64,000 nt of DNA from Sipunculus nudus (GCA_026874595.1 CM049307.1:81446643-81510642), one strand, 5' to 3'. Positions 38,252 to 47,049 are shown, numbered from the stretch's first letter. Made by a program: numbers and translations. Notes: a model not told the origin generated them from the letters alone.

Positions 38252-39705
38252 AAAACATGTTAATCGTTACAGTGTCCTCACCTGTATCCGTGTCCAAACC
38301 GTATACATGAAAAATCTAGACCTGCGTATAGGTCACTATAATTTTGTAAGATTCTGATATTAAATAATTATACCCCAAGTAATAGCACGCCCTATACTGT
38401 TACTCTGTTGACATAATGTCCAGTTATCCTATATCTGCCATGGCCACTGGCAGTTCCAGTAATTTACCATTTTCACTACAGGTGGCATCTGTGTGCTCAA
38501 TTATAGGTTCTCATGTAGACCTTACCCTTAAGTGATATCGGGGTCCCTTGGAGAAGGAAAGTAAACCATTTGCACCCCATAGAGGGGGTCAATGCATTAA
38601 TTATAAAAAGATCACTGAACATTAATAAACGTGATTAAAAATAGCCAATAGTTATCTAATCTATTCCTCGGCCTGCTGCAGGTCTAATGGAAAACCGAGC
38701 TCAAAGGGAAAAGCATGATAAGGATCTAGATTTGTTCAGTGAGAAGTGCGATTTTTCCCCATCGGATCATTTTATTGTAGCCATTTTGTTGCGGTAGTCC
38801 TGAACATTACATAATATAATACCAGAACAGAAAGAATTTGATAGCTCTCTCTACTGTCCGCACCGAATAACCATATAGACATGTACAGTGGTTATATGAT
38901 AAATAATATTTGAAATAATAATAACATAATAATTAAGTATACTTGACAGCGTGATCCTTTTGGCACATGGCTGGGTTTTTTTGTCCCTAAAATTCACGTC
39001 ATAAATACCAATACATGAGTCGTATCCGACACCGGATAGGGAAAAGTATAGGCAAATTAAAAAAAATCGCCCTTTTCGCGTTTTCTTGTCCCTTTCCGTA
39101 CAAATGGAAGCATTTTATATGGGCTTATTTGTAAATATGTTAATATCTGGACATGTGGAATCACAGCTTATAAGCCGCAGTTTTTCACAACTGGTATCCA
39201 TATATAGGCCATAACACTGACACACTGCATGGTGTGGACTTACCAATGTGCGATTTGCGCTTTATCTGCAACATCAGTGAGCTCTAAGTTACAAAATATA
39301 ATTGTATGCAACATCTAGCACAAATATTAACCAGCACAACCGTACACTGTATATACCCTGCAATTCACTCTAAGTTACTGACCTGTCATGGAAATTTCGT
39401 ATTGAAACTTGGTCGACCTGTGTCGCCTAATGCGAAAATGTTTCTGATTTTGTTAATCGAAAATCATAATTAATAATCAAGCAGTGTTGTATTTTCTGCA
39501 AAAATCTGTATCCGTAACAAACAACGATTTAAATAAAGCTGATTTAGCCAAGAGTAGAAGCCTCTCTGCCTCTCTCTCTCTCTCTCTCTGTTTGCTGTCT
39601 TGTAAGAAATTGATGCTTACTGTTGCGGATTTGAAAATGTCTCGAAAATATTACAATACACAATATTTAATATAATGAATGTAATAAACTATATTATCAT
39701 TATTA

Positions 39706-39736
<31 letters not shown>

Positions 39737-42298
39737 ATTAATCTTTCCTAGAAACATTTGGTTAATCGTACATGTCATGTTAATGTTCCACAATATATAT
39801 ATATATATATATATATGGTTACTCCAATAAAGGGTTTACACAGATTACCCCCAAAAAACAATTGGTGGATTATCAATAGCTGTTTACATAAAGATAGACA
39901 TAGAATGTGTACTTAGAAACGGCACAGGTCAGCGTCCGTCCGCACGTAAATGTCAATGCATGGTTCACATGTTTTATTGTGTGATCCAGGCAGACGTTCT
40001 AACGTATATATACGCTGATAAACATATTGGATTTAAGGTCTGTTTCCATGTGCGCGTAAATGTGTAGGCCTATATGCGTATATGCGTGAACTGGAAGACG
40101 TATATATTTGTACAGTGGATCAAGCAGGCCTTCCACAAAAAAGATGGTGAAATGACGTCATTGTGCTCCGAATCCCTGAGTTCACGCAGACCATAAATGC
40201 GTGAAAATCGCTCCTGTGGCGATTTTCACGCATATACGGACATACGGATATACGCTGACGGACACATAGAAACACCCCAGTTACTAAATCATATGAGCGA
40301 TTTTTCACGCATATACGCGCACTTTACACTGTGGAAATTTTCACACTTTTACGGATACGCGCGCACATTGGTTCAAAGCTTCAACCAAGAGAATAATAAA
40401 TGCTCTTTTCCTGATTATATAATCTCAAAAACTATTCATGACAAATGATAATAGTAATAACAATAATTATAATAAAAAAATTCAAGTACTATTACTAAAA
40501 ATAAAAATTTTCAGTGAATTGTTAACTTCAGGTTAAATATTTTCTTTAAAATTTGTTGTAAGCTGAGAAATGAGGAAAATCAGGGAAACTTTACAGCCGC
40601 ATGTCCACTTGTACGGATGCAGTGCGGATACGTATGCGGATATTTTGTGTGTTTGTGTCCATTAGATACGTTTTTCAGTGCGTTTTTAGGTCTTTCACCC
40701 TCTTTCACCTCTATAAAATGGCACTGTCCGCATGCGTTTACGCATGCGTTTCCGTACCCGCGGCTTCATGGTAGGGTTTTCAAAAAACGTATCCGTTTCC
40801 GCACGCCGCACGCACTCCGCACACTTCTTTATTTAATATGCGCGATTTAAAACGCGTCCGCATCCGAATCCGTATCCGTATCGCCTATAAGTGGACACGG
40901 AGCTTAACTGTTTGACTCTTTCTATCTTTCTGAATCAATTTACTTTATTTTGCTCACACATCATTATTGTCAATCATGTTCAATCAAACATATTTATTTA
41001 TTTATAATTAATTAAGACATATTTTTCATTTCTGTTTTACTTTTACCAGGAGATTGTTTACTACACATTTAGACTGCCAATATGACCTTACGCAGAAAAT
41101 GCTCTGGTGAAATCATTCGTAATAGTGGAAAAACAATTAAAGGCAAGGGGTTGAGGCCTTCATGAAGTCATTGATTGTTGTTGACATCATGTGCACGGGA
41201 TATGTTTACAGGTAACGGGTGGAATCATGCTCTTCATGAGCCGGATAAATCTATATTCCTTTCTGTAGAATTTGAAGACTGATAATCGGAGTGGACCCTG
41301 CACCGATAAATAAAACAGTGAGCATTATATAGGTGGCCCCTTCCCCTACGATATTCATCCAGCCGACCAACAAATATATGCTGCCTTATTGTTTTAGTTT
41401 CAAGTATTTCATCTTCCTTTACTATATGACTTTGTGAAATATTGTAGTCAGGTTCTTGATTGCTTTATTTAGATGTAACACAAACACAGCTCGTCACAAC
41501 AGAAAGCGACAACTTATCTCTGATCATGCCGCTGTGAAATAAACAACATCCAGGCACGCGGAAATCTAGGGCTCCCGTGTCAGTTTCAAGTGATTTTATT
41601 TTAAACTGAATTCTCTTTTATTTTGCTGATGTCAATGTCTGTTACCTGGTGTTTACTGTCAGTTTCAACTCATATGATATTCAGGTTATGCATTGTACAT
41701 TTTTCCATTTTTAGAACATCTAATCTGATTGTATACCATTTTTATTACCATTACTCTTACTGAGTAATATTCAATAATATTTAATATTGATAATTATTAT
41801 TAATGAACCATGATTAATATACTGATCTTATAATAAGATGTTGTTGATATGCTGGAGGATAGTTGTGTGTAGTACATACTGCTAGGTAACACCCCCCCCC
41901 CCCACACACACACACAAAGTTCATGATGTAAATATTACACATACTCAATTCTCTTTACCAATGGTTAGCGCCCTCTAGACTGAAATGCTTATGTTAAATT
42001 TATACTTTTTTTCAGGTTCTCAATATAACGTTATGATGGAGTAATTCTAAATACATGTGATCTCTTGATATGTTCAGACTTTTGGAGTTCCGGTACCGAC
42101 GAAGACGTAGAAGGAGAGTGGAGGTGGGCATCAACCGGAGCCCAAGTAAGCTTCAGCCTGCCGGGTATTCACAGCAAGGACAATGGCAATACGCTTAACT
42201 GTTTACGTATAAGATACTGGTATACAACCTACAGCGGCTGGCTTGATAGTGACTGTAAAGAGAGATACTACCCACTTTGCGAAATAGCACTTGGGTAG
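8490..42298 (+). CDS. Secreted PAN/apple-like + C-type lectin domain protein, 5 exons
   Basis: Joined exons 8490-8529, 17503-17760, 23046-23138, 36554-36760 and 42078-42298 total 819 nt and give 272 residues plus stop with no frame break. Order: signal peptide (about 1-17), PAN/apple-like cysteine-rich region (about 22-99; Cys 48, 55, 59, 65, 76), Thr/Pro/Ala-rich linker (100-130), long-form C-type lectin domain (131-272; Cys 134, 151, 168, 241, 259, 267). All four introns are phase 1 and GT-AG. The family comprises extracellular proteins, often carbohydrate-binding and used in recognition or innate immunity in invertebrates. Here the EPN/QPD motif is absent and the WND position reads WLD, so classical calcium-dependent sugar binding is doubtful. 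No transmembrane segment follows the lectin domain, which suggests secretion. The gene model is my inference from splice sites and phase; transcript data were not available. Extra or alternative exons in the long introns are possible. Confidence 0.85.
9140..11120. mobile_element. Element bounded by ~380-bp inverted arms (degenerate)
   Basis: Sequence at about 9140-9520 is repeated in reverse complement at about 10750-11120. Shared words include CTAGCTCTTATCACTAAAGCC, with one edge base differing, GACACGAAGGTCCATG and TGCATATTA. The arms are diverged by substitutions and small gaps. No transposase was found between them, so it is a non-autonomous or decayed foldback-type element. Confidence 0.6.
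9605..11645 (+). repeat. Direct repeat pairs overlapping the inverted-arm element
   Basis: A block at about 9614-9740 (TTTGACTGCGCTCGTCGCGTG) recurs at about 11187-11330, and one at about 10378-10645 (GTTGGTTTTAAAAATG, GGCGCTGACCGTCCGG, AATAAGAGGGTC) recurs at about 11393-11645. The order is kept. It looks like a partly overlapping duplication or a nested insertion. Confidence 0.55.
12439..12827 (+). mobile_element. tRNA-derived SINE, copy 1 in the array
   Basis: The tRNA-like head has a pol III A box (TGGCTCAGGGGTAGAGCG) and B box (AGTTCGAACCTC); the loop at the anticodon position reads CTCAAAG. A conserved body and a GGTTACCCCCACC 3' end follow. The same satellite sequence lies on both sides. 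Confidence 0.85.
14353..14379 (+). repeat. SINE 3'-body fragment inside a satellite unit
   Basis: AGTCCGAAACCGGAATGG plus AACTCTGC matches the distal body of the SINE but sits between satellite units with no other SINE sequence. The satellite units on either side are duplicates of each other. Confidence 0.7.
14879..15244 (+). mobile_element. tRNA-derived SINE, copy 2 in the array
   Basis: The 5' junction (AAAACTGACCATACCGGCTT) and 3' junction (ATACTGACCAAGTATTTGACC) are the same as in copy 1, 2440 bp upstream. It therefore arose by duplication of a SINE-bearing satellite block, not by a second insertion. The A box has lost a few bases (GGGGTAAGGCG). Confidence 0.85.
16266..16292 (+). repeat. 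SINE head fragment inside the satellite
   Basis: CCGGCTTCTGTGGCCCAGG plus GGTAGAGG is the first part of the tRNA-like head; the sequence then switches directly to satellite (TACTAAGTACTCGATCAC). It is preceded by the same ACTGACCA junction as the full copies. Confidence 0.75.
16757..17149 (+). mobile_element. tRNA-derived SINE beyond the array
   Basis: A/B boxes (GGCTCAGGGGTAGAGCG, GAGTTCAAATCTC) and a full body ending GACGGTTACCTCCACC. The anticodon-like loop reads CTCCAAT. The first bases of the head are missing. It lies about 350 bp before exon 2. Confidence 0.85.
17503..17760 (+). CDS. Exon 2: PAN/apple-like cysteine-rich domain
   Basis: The acceptor is a T-rich tract ending CCCAG at 17502; the donor is TTCG|GTGAGC. 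It is 258 nt, phase 1 to phase 1, residues 14-99. The end of the signal peptide is followed by a basic stretch (HYKRQKESR) and then the pattern C48-x6-C55-x3-C59-x5-C65-x10-C76-E-L-L, which resembles the PAN/apple modules that precede lectin domains in many molluscan proteins. Five cysteines are present, so one may be free or pair with another chain. N73-G-T75 is a potential N-glycosylation site. The domain name is a pattern-based call; the exon itself is well supported by phase and both splice sites. Confidence 0.8.
17823..18522. mobile_element. hAT-like non-autonomous element with target duplication
   Basis: It starts CAGTGGCGTACCTAAG and ends with the complement of CAGCGGCGTACCTAGC, so the termini are inverted repeats. 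It is flanked by GTTCTTAT on the left (17815-17822) and TTTCTTAT on the right (18523-18530), a 7/8-matching 8-bp target duplication as made by hAT transposases. The 700-bp interior has two diverged tandem copies of about 170 bp, each led by a G-run and sharing AGTACAAATTTGGCC and ATTCCAGGGATTATAAACTG. No transposase. Confidence 0.75.
18680..19240 (+). mobile_element. LTR-like repeat, copy A
   Basis: A TATA-like GTATAAAGGGGCTGTG, an AATAAATTAAAG poly(A)-like word about 370 bp later and a GGTGTTACA edge suggest a retrotransposon LTR. A second copy starts at about 19670. No gag/pol reading frame is present nearby. The boundaries are uncertain. Confidence 0.4.
19418..19507 (+). repeat. Intronic duplicate of 23315-23404
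   Basis: GAAAGTACATAATTAAACA, TACAGATATATATTGG and GATGGACTCCATGTCATAAA recur in the same order just after exon 3 at about 23315-23404, with roughly 10% differences. It is a local dispersed or duplicated intronic sequence. Confidence 0.6.
19670..20720 (+). mobile_element. LTR-like repeat, copy B, split by about 480 bp
   Basis: Matches copy A in two parts: 19675-20010 (AAGGGCTGTGTTTAGAGCC, ATTCCAGCGGACACG, AGGTACTGTACACTTTATT) and about 20490-20680 (ATGTTAGGGTTGTTTTAAG, ATTCCCCTAGACGGTTCACG, CTACGTGATCTGTTG). The 480 bp between is absent from copy A and is probably an insertion. Confidence 0.45.
20720..21350. other. Intronic sequence without recognised features
   Basis: AT-rich; no repeat, exon or RNA gene was recognised. 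Confidence 0.4.
21370..22140. mobile_element. 770-bp foldback / palindromic MITE-like element
   Basis: The left arm (about 21370-21650) and the reverse complement of the right arm (about 21860-22140) share TTCAGTGTGATACT, TTGCTGG, ATGTAAGAAT, CATCTCACA, AGGCTCAGCAG, GGGTGTGGTGT and ATAAGCACACCAG in the same order. Arms of about 270 bp flank a loop of about 200 bp. No coding sequence. Confidence 0.75.
23046..23138 (+). CDS. Exon 3: Thr/Pro-rich linker
   Basis: The acceptor is ACATTTCAG; the donor is CTACTG|GTACTG, weaker than the other donors. It is 93 nt (31 codons), phase 1 to phase 1, residues 100-130, composed almost only of P, T, A, S, V, M, E and D. Such a linker is probably extended and O-glycosylated and separates the PAN-like and lectin domains. 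Because it is symmetrical in phase it can be skipped without changing frame. Confidence 0.72.
25795..26135 (+). repeat. Direct duplicate at the left edge of the recombinase element
   Basis: The sequence at about 25797-25868 recurs at about 26060-26130: CAGCTAATCTACGTCACAAC versus CAGCAAATCTACGTCACAAC, then ACAAGTAAACAGTATAT and ATTTATTTATAACATAAA. The spacing is about 264 bp. The second copy is just inside the left direct repeat of the recombinase element. Confidence 0.7.
25973..28012 (-). mobile_element. Crypton/DIRS-like tyrosine-recombinase element, decayed
   Basis: A degenerate recombinase gene on the minus strand lies between direct repeats at 25973-26056 and 27916-28012 (CTTACGAAGTGCAGCTAACC, GCAGTTTAATTGTTTGTGTG). 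The left repeat carries two adjacent small hairpins: GCACTT-ACG-AAGTGC (25987-26001) and CCGCC-GCA-GGCGG (26008-26020). The ATG of the recombinase frame falls in the right repeat. No reverse transcriptase or DDE transposase was found, which favours a Crypton-type element or a fragment of a DIRS/Ngaro-type element. Confidence 0.6.
26262..27920 (-). pseudogene. Tyrosine recombinase/integrase-like pseudogene
   Basis: Read from 27920 downwards in the frames noted. The N-terminal part (27920 to about 27380) has a predicted coiled coil (MGDNEKLCKIEVLV...). A helical core-binding-like part follows after a frameshift near 27375 (LYNRDLNKCFTFVR). After another shift near 27140 comes the catalytic domain, with a candidate first arginine in MLRPTDLAPK. 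A third shift is near 26665. Next come KCFRPSAATRA (the HxxR-like box, with K in place of H), HIGR, a TAG stop at 26343-26345 where tyrosine recombinases usually have Trp, then FFKHYV with the candidate nucleophilic Tyr, and TAA at 26262-26264. With three frameshifts and one stop it cannot make an intact enzyme. Its home is intron 3 of the lectin gene, in antisense. The Crypton versus DIRS assignment is uncertain. Confidence 0.7.
28125..30470. mobile_element. Block bounded by ~140-bp inverted arms
   Basis: 28125-28290 reversed matches 30335-30470: AACATCCT, ACACGTG, TTTCACGCGGTGT versus TTTCGCGCGGTGT, TTGTGGGACGA, TGTAAG, and on the inner side AGGATA. The arms are diverged. The interior holds a GCGA/TCGC-rich stretch and AT-rich sequence with no recognisable enzyme. 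It is probably an old DNA element. Confidence 0.45.
28300..28870. other. GCGA/TCGC-enriched stretch
   Basis: About 20 GCGA or TCGC tetramers occur in 570 bp (for example CTGCGACAGCTTGCGAC, CGACAAATCGCGACC, TTCGCAATTTGTCGC) in otherwise AT-rich DNA. Short ORFs cross it in several frames, but none resembles a known protein. Confidence 0.4.
28900..32580. other. AT-rich intron 3 sequence
   Basis: No exon, RNA gene or repeat was recognised except the right inverted arm at 30335-30470. A 139-codon ORF at 31724-32143 resembles no family I know; it has no splice-site context tying it to the lectin gene and is treated as chance. Confidence 0.35.
32590..33980 (+). repeat. 1.26-kb-spaced direct repeats
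   Basis: 32600-32735 and 33855-33975 share TATATTAATAGCGTAAGGCG, TGCCGTGATTTT, GACATACATATGCT and CGGGTTTGTCCGAAG in order. The block between them has several GGTCCGTG and GGGATCCGG words. It is either a tandem duplication or an element with terminal direct repeats; no coding sequence supports the latter. Confidence 0.5.
34169..34208. repeat. (TA)n microsatellite
   Basis: About 20 TA units. Confidence 0.95.
36354..36393. repeat. (CA)n(TA)n microsatellite
   Basis: A run of CA followed by a run of TA, about 160 bp before exon 4. Confidence 0.95.
36554..36760 (+). CDS. Exon 4: N-terminal half of C-type lectin domain
   Basis: The acceptor is TCTTTCACAG and the donor AAAG|GTAAGT, both strong. 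It is 207 nt, residues 131-199. It contains the long-form N-terminal cysteine pair (C134 in KTCPGGF, C151 in GSCYQF), the M159-T-W161 and D163-A-R-A-H-C168 helix, and the L171-GGDLVANEDEAE segment typical of the second helix of C-type lectin domains. The fold is recognisable without alignment. Confidence 0.9.
38204..38249. repeat. (TA)n microsatellite
   Basis: About 23 TA units in intron 4. Confidence 0.95.
39573..39816. repeat. TC, ATT and TA microsatellites
   Basis: A (TC)n run near 39573-39590, (ATT)n at about 39703-39736 and (TA)n at about 39795-39816, all in intron 4. Confidence 0.9.
40030..40376. mobile_element. Palindromic MITE-like element with central hairpin
   Basis: The outer parts are weakly inverted copies (TTTCCATGTGCGCGTAAATG on the left; its complement resembles ACGGATACGCGCGCACATTGG on the right). 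In the exact middle is a perfect 15-bp hairpin, ATGCGTGAAAATCGC at 40197-40211 and its complement at 40219-40233, with a 7-nt loop. The left arm also occurs alone at 4250-4322. Confidence 0.55.
40594..40905. mobile_element. Palindromic MITE-like element, second type
   Basis: The left end CATGTCCACTTGTACGGATG is the inverse of the right end, which reads ATAAGTGGACACGGAG on the top strand. Inverted TACGGATACG and TCCGCATCC words fill the arms. Near the centre is a perfect palindrome, GCATGCGT-TT-ACGCATGC at 40730-40747. Length is about 310 bp; no coding sequence. Confidence 0.65.
42078..42298 (+). CDS. Exon 5: C-terminal half of C-type lectin domain and stop
   Basis: The acceptor is GATATGTTCAG; TAG is at 42296-42298. 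It encodes residues 200-272. F201-W202 begins the WIGL-like strand but reads WSSG; it is followed by D207, E211-G212, W214 and W216, the usual EGxWxW core. C241, C259 and C267 complete the disulphides with C168 in exon 4. The long loop has no EPN or QPD triplet, and the WND position is W254-L-D256. The chain ends five residues after C267, so no C-terminal anchor is present. Confidence 0.9.
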
Positions 42299-42610
42299 TT
42301 GTTATCTAATAATTTAACGTTTCCGGGGATTATTCTGGTAATTTCTCGGGGCCTTATTGTTTCTTCCATCACATAGTTTGGTTTTTACATTAATATCCCC
42401 CTGAGCTGTAAAACCGTACAAAAGCAATGACTATTTTATACAAAAACAAGGCCCCATGATTTTAAAGCTAGAATATTATATAATCCCTGGTTACTATTAC
42501 AGACCCAGTACTTTTAACGGACAAAACAAAATGTCTAAGTGTGTGTATATATTAATATATATATATAATGGAGCTGAGGCGAAATAAATAAAACCAATAT
42601 TAGCTTGTTT
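42299..42610 (+). promoter_or_regulatory. 3'UTR and polyadenylation signal of the lectin gene
   Basis: AT-rich sequence follows the stop. Two overlapping AATAAA hexamers at 42583-42592 are the first canonical signals in the sense strand and would give a 3'UTR of about 300 nt. Confidence 0.55.
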
Positions 42611-42886
42611 CATTGAAAAAGGGCGTAGTACTAATTCTCCCTCTTCATGGAAGTTAGCACACATATATTGTTTTATATATGCCATGTAACTATTATACTT
42701 TACAATATTGAACTGTGCATGGTGTTAATCTCTGTTGCATGTACTTATACTGTTTGTAAGAAATATATATACACGTTTGTTGGTTATCACAATACCATGA
42801 TGTAAAAGATGTAGATTGCTTGATCATATGCCATGTTTGTAGATAACATATCCTTACCGTTGCAACATTAAATCACGCTTTCCTTT

Positions 42887-43098
42887 AGGGGCGGATTTAA
42901 AATATAGGGGGGGGGGGGTCATATAGCGAGGTCGCGAAGGGCAGACGGGGAGATGAAGTGCCCCTATGATGGTGTAGAAATCTTAAGGATGCATGTGTAA
43001 GCTGTACCAATGTAACCTTCAAAAAGGTATTAAGCCTGAGCGTGTATAGTTCTATTTTACGGGAATTTAGATGAAAAATAGGGTTTATCCGCCCCTCG
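42887..43098. mobile_element. Small MITE-like inverted repeat
   Basis: The left end AGGGGCGGATTTAAAATA is the inverse of the right end TTTATCCGCCCCT; a G-run follows the left end. Length is about 210 bp. No clear target duplication was seen. Confidence 0.4.
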
Positions 43099-43230
43099 AC
43101 TGTTAACATTTTTTACTTATATTATTATTGTGAAATGTGCATGTATTGTGAATTAAGGTGCAACATATGTCAAGAATAGTATTAGTGAAACCTATAATTG
43201 CTAGTTTAAAGTAACCGAAGGTATATAAGT

Positions 43231-43236
<6 letters not shown>

Positions 43237-43282
<46 letters not shown>
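43237..43282. repeat. (TA)n microsatellite
   Basis: About 22 TA units. Confidence 0.95.
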
Positions 43283-43289
<7 letters not shown>

Positions 43290-46200
43290 CTAACTCTGAA
43301 TTATTCCATTATATTTGCACAAACATCTGTCTGAAACGGCAGGCATGCAGTTTTTTTGCTCATTATTAACTTGGTAATTTAGTAATACAACTCAACCTGT
43401 GGGCCAGAGGGTGAGATTAGAGATGACAAACCAAGGTGACTTTCACCACTTATTTGTAACAACATGTCTGTCTGAAAAAATGTGGAATCAAAACTTTACT
43501 CAGACATAAATATAATTGTTTTTCTTTCTTGTTTAGCTAAACATGTATGCACTACACTGCGCATGCTTATTTATGATATGCACTACATCTTAACGTCTGT
43601 ATGTTGTTTCACAAATTCGATTGAGATGCACAAATAAAGTATAGAATGTAAGACTTTTTTGTTTGTCCTAATACTGGTTGTGAAAATCCGTCTGAAAGAT
43701 GCATGTAAGATTAAGAATGTGGACATGAAAAGAAACCCAGAAATAAAACAGCTTAATCTTTATGAGAAAGCACAGGTAGAGCGCAAACCTCCGCCATCGC
43801 CTGCACCGACGTCAAGATTCTCCTAGTATTTTAATCTACTCATTGACCATGTCACATTAATCCATTTAAATTTATTGAATAAATTGTTTTATATTAACAA
43901 CAAACATAAAAATGAAACAGGAAAATAACTATATTGACCATCTTTTTTCAAATGTTCAATTAAATAAGAACTTTTGCAGATTAAAATGTATGTTATGACA
44001 AAATTACACTTTTGTACCTGGTAGTCTCTGATTTACTTATGGTGGATGCCTAGCTTTGACGTTACGGAGGGGATATACCTGAGACCCGCCACCTGCCCAG
44101 CTCCTTAAACTCAAGAAATTCTGACACCTAAATACCAAACAGTGGCAGCGTCCAGTCATTCAAAAAGATATGTCTGTCTGAATGGTTACAGTGATTTAAA
44201 GTGTTTCTCTCCCTGCTGGTACTCACGGGACCTTATTATGACGTCATTGTCATTTATCTCACATTGCACCCAACTTCCATGATGACGATGTCACCATGAC
44301 GACGTGACCATGACAAAGTCGTACCGACAAAGTACATTTCTTACTCCACCCCCCCCCCCCCCCCAAAAAAAAATTATCAAAATATTCTTAATTGATTCAA
44401 TGAAATTTACAAACAGAATGGGTCATAAGCCTCAGGTGTAAATTGACGTATTCTAGAGGGTTTATACGGAAAATGGGACAAGTTTGGCTGGATCCGAACT
44501 CAGGTCCAAATTCCAAATTTAAATCTTACTGCTATGCACAAAGTTGTTTTTTTTTCACTTTTGGTCATTGCCAATCCTTCCACAACAAATTGGCGTTATC
44601 TAGCTTTTTTAAAAAAAATGGGTTTTGGAGCATAACTACAGCAAACACGTTGCATACAAAAAATTTTCCTGCTGAGAGAGAACGGTTGCAGAAAACTTGA
44701 TATTTAAATTTTCAACAACTAGATGTCGCCTTTCACCCCCCCCCCCGAAAGAAAGAGGTGTTATTCTTTTCTTTTAAAAGAGTTCTTTATAATCGTTTAT
44801 GATTAGCCAGTCTAAACTTATCTATTCCATACCTGTGTTACCAAGACAGGCCTGTTCTGGGTGTAAATGTCAGGTACACAATTAGATACCCAAAGCAATT
44901 TTTTATTCCCCAGGGAATAGAAATACCTGTGGTCCTCTTTCAGCTTATAGTCAAAGATATCCATGACGCGACGTCGGTGCGCCCTCTGTCGGTAGTTGTC
45001 TTTCTATCAGCAGCTCTTCTCAGGAGTGGCTGGTCGTATTCTCACGAAATATTGTACAGTGAGTTTGTTTTTCCAGAGCAAAGCAGAACCCATATTGTGG
45101 CGCCACCTGTATGTTTGACGATTTTTAGGTCTTTCTCACACTTTGGTCATTTATTTAAATTATCAGTCTCAATTATTCCAACATATATCCCTGTCATAAT
45201 GAAACTTGTAATGAGTTGTGGTAGACACATTTGAGAACTGGACTGGACTTAGATTTTTTTTTAAATTTAGAAACAATCAACAGCATTTCTCAGCCATAGA
45301 TTGTTGCATGTTCACGATTTTGGTACATACGTTTTTTTTTTTTTTGTTTTTTTTTGGGGGGGGGGGAGGGGGTTGGGGGGGGGGGGACTTTTTGTGCCAT
45401 CTCTGAATATCTAAGATTTCATTCAGAGGAAGCCATTCTGTGTTCTATTGCCATCAAATGTAATACCTACATGTGAAAAATTCTAATGTATAAAATAACT
45501 TTAACAAAAAAAATAAATTATTATCTTATTTGGGTGATTTACATGAAAATGCTTCAAAATGATTCAGAAGTGTTTTTTGACATAAAGTGAATAAATAGCA
45601 AAATGTTGGTTACGGCGCTCTTTGCCCGGTCGACTGGGCCTTCGTGTGAAGCACTAATCTCGGCGCACTTTGGCTTATCAGCTCTGGGAGAAAACAGTCT
45701 GTTGGTGAAAGCAAGGCCGCTTATCGCTATCACCATACATACCTGTCATAATGCAGTTATATATGGCGTGGAATGCAAAATTACATAACACGTGAAACGT
45801 TCATTTAAGTGAGATTAGTAAATTTTAAATTCCGAAGCGTGTAAATTTCTGTCTGGCAAATAAAAATCCTTATCCTTAAAAGATATGTTTATATATCTAA
45901 TAATAACAGGTAAATTTGATAACCTTGAAATGCGGACGTATGTGACTCATGTCCAAGAGAGGAGATGATTCCACTGTCAGAATCACGATGTGCAGGTAAA
46001 GACAGATATCAGTCTGGGATATCCCCTCCAGAAGCGCCACCTGTCCGGATATTGGTGATTTAAGTTCAGCTGATGATAGTCTCTCAAACAGGCGCCAGGT
46101 GCCGCTACATCTTTCGATCGAGTGCGTGTTTTATTGGACACAATTTTGTAAAAGATAAATTGAAAATGAGGTCTCGTTTTGGATCCCCTCAGCTCGGTCA

Positions 46201-46640
46201 CCCTAGCAAACTACAGCATGTAGCCTTTTCTTCGTTATTTATCCATAATATTTCACTTTGCGTTTGTTTAATAAGCTAACAACATACTTGAGTAATCAGA
46301 ATCGTGTACTATAATGTATACAGACAACTCACGCCTCATATATATCAATATCATGTTCTACGAAATAGATAAAAAAAAATACCCTTAAATTAGGTGATTT
46401 TCATGTATTTCAATATTTCATATGATGATACGGAGCTCACATGACTTTAATTTGTGATTAGTATCCATAGTTGCCAGTAGGGGGCGCTGTAAGTAGGGCA
46501 GACGCACTTTTTAGAACCAGGGAAGGAGGCCAAGCTTTTGGTATGACTTGATTAACTTCCATTGTGACTTCCTATTGATATGTGTCATCCCTAATAAAAA
46601 TGTTTCTTTTCTTTGCTATTCCTATTAGTAGAGCGCAAAA
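43290..46640. other. Intergenic, AT-rich with homopolymer runs
   Basis: C-runs near 44347 and 44739 and a T-run then G-run at 45331-45388. TGACGTCA occurs at 44239 with GATGACGATGTCACC just after it. No gene was recognised; several ORFs of 60-100 codons have no family resemblance. Confidence 0.4.
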
Positions 46641-46641
46641 G

Positions 46642-46653
46642 CCCCCCCCCCCC

Positions 46654-46700
<47 letters not shown>
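46642..46700. repeat. Poly-C followed by (TC)n
   Basis: About 14 C, then about 22 TC units. Confidence 0.95.
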
Positions 46701-46704
<4 letters not shown>

Positions 46705-46995
46705 CCGGCCTGTCTTGTAAGCCATTGCCGCTGACTGTTGCAGACTCGAAAATACTATCATACATAAAAAACTAACATATTCTCCTTTTTGTTTTATGAA
46801 TGCAAACTATTATTATTATTTATTATTATCATAACATATATTAGTTACGTTTGATTGATAACGAGTACAAGATTATAGATACTGTCAATAGAATAGTTAG
46901 CTAAATATGAGTCATCAATATCACGTCTTAAATCATTGTTGATTTGGGGATTCATATTTTCAGGGAATGGGCTTACAATATTATTATCGAAATGA

Positions 46996-46996
<1 letters not shown>

Positions 46997-47042
<46 letters not shown>
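46997..47042. repeat. (TA)n microsatellite
   Basis: About 22 TA units. Confidence 0.95.
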
Positions 47043-47046
<4 letters not shown>

Positions 47047-47049
47047 ATC

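Larger units (their letters stand above)
36761..42077 (+). other. Intron 4 (phase 1, 5.3 kb)
   Basis: It begins GTAAGT and ends TGTTCAG and splits the lectin domain between its second helix and the WIGL-like strand. It holds TA, TC and ATT microsatellites and two palindromic MITE-like elements near 40.0-40.9 kb. The rest is AT-rich with nothing recognised. Confidence 0.75.
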
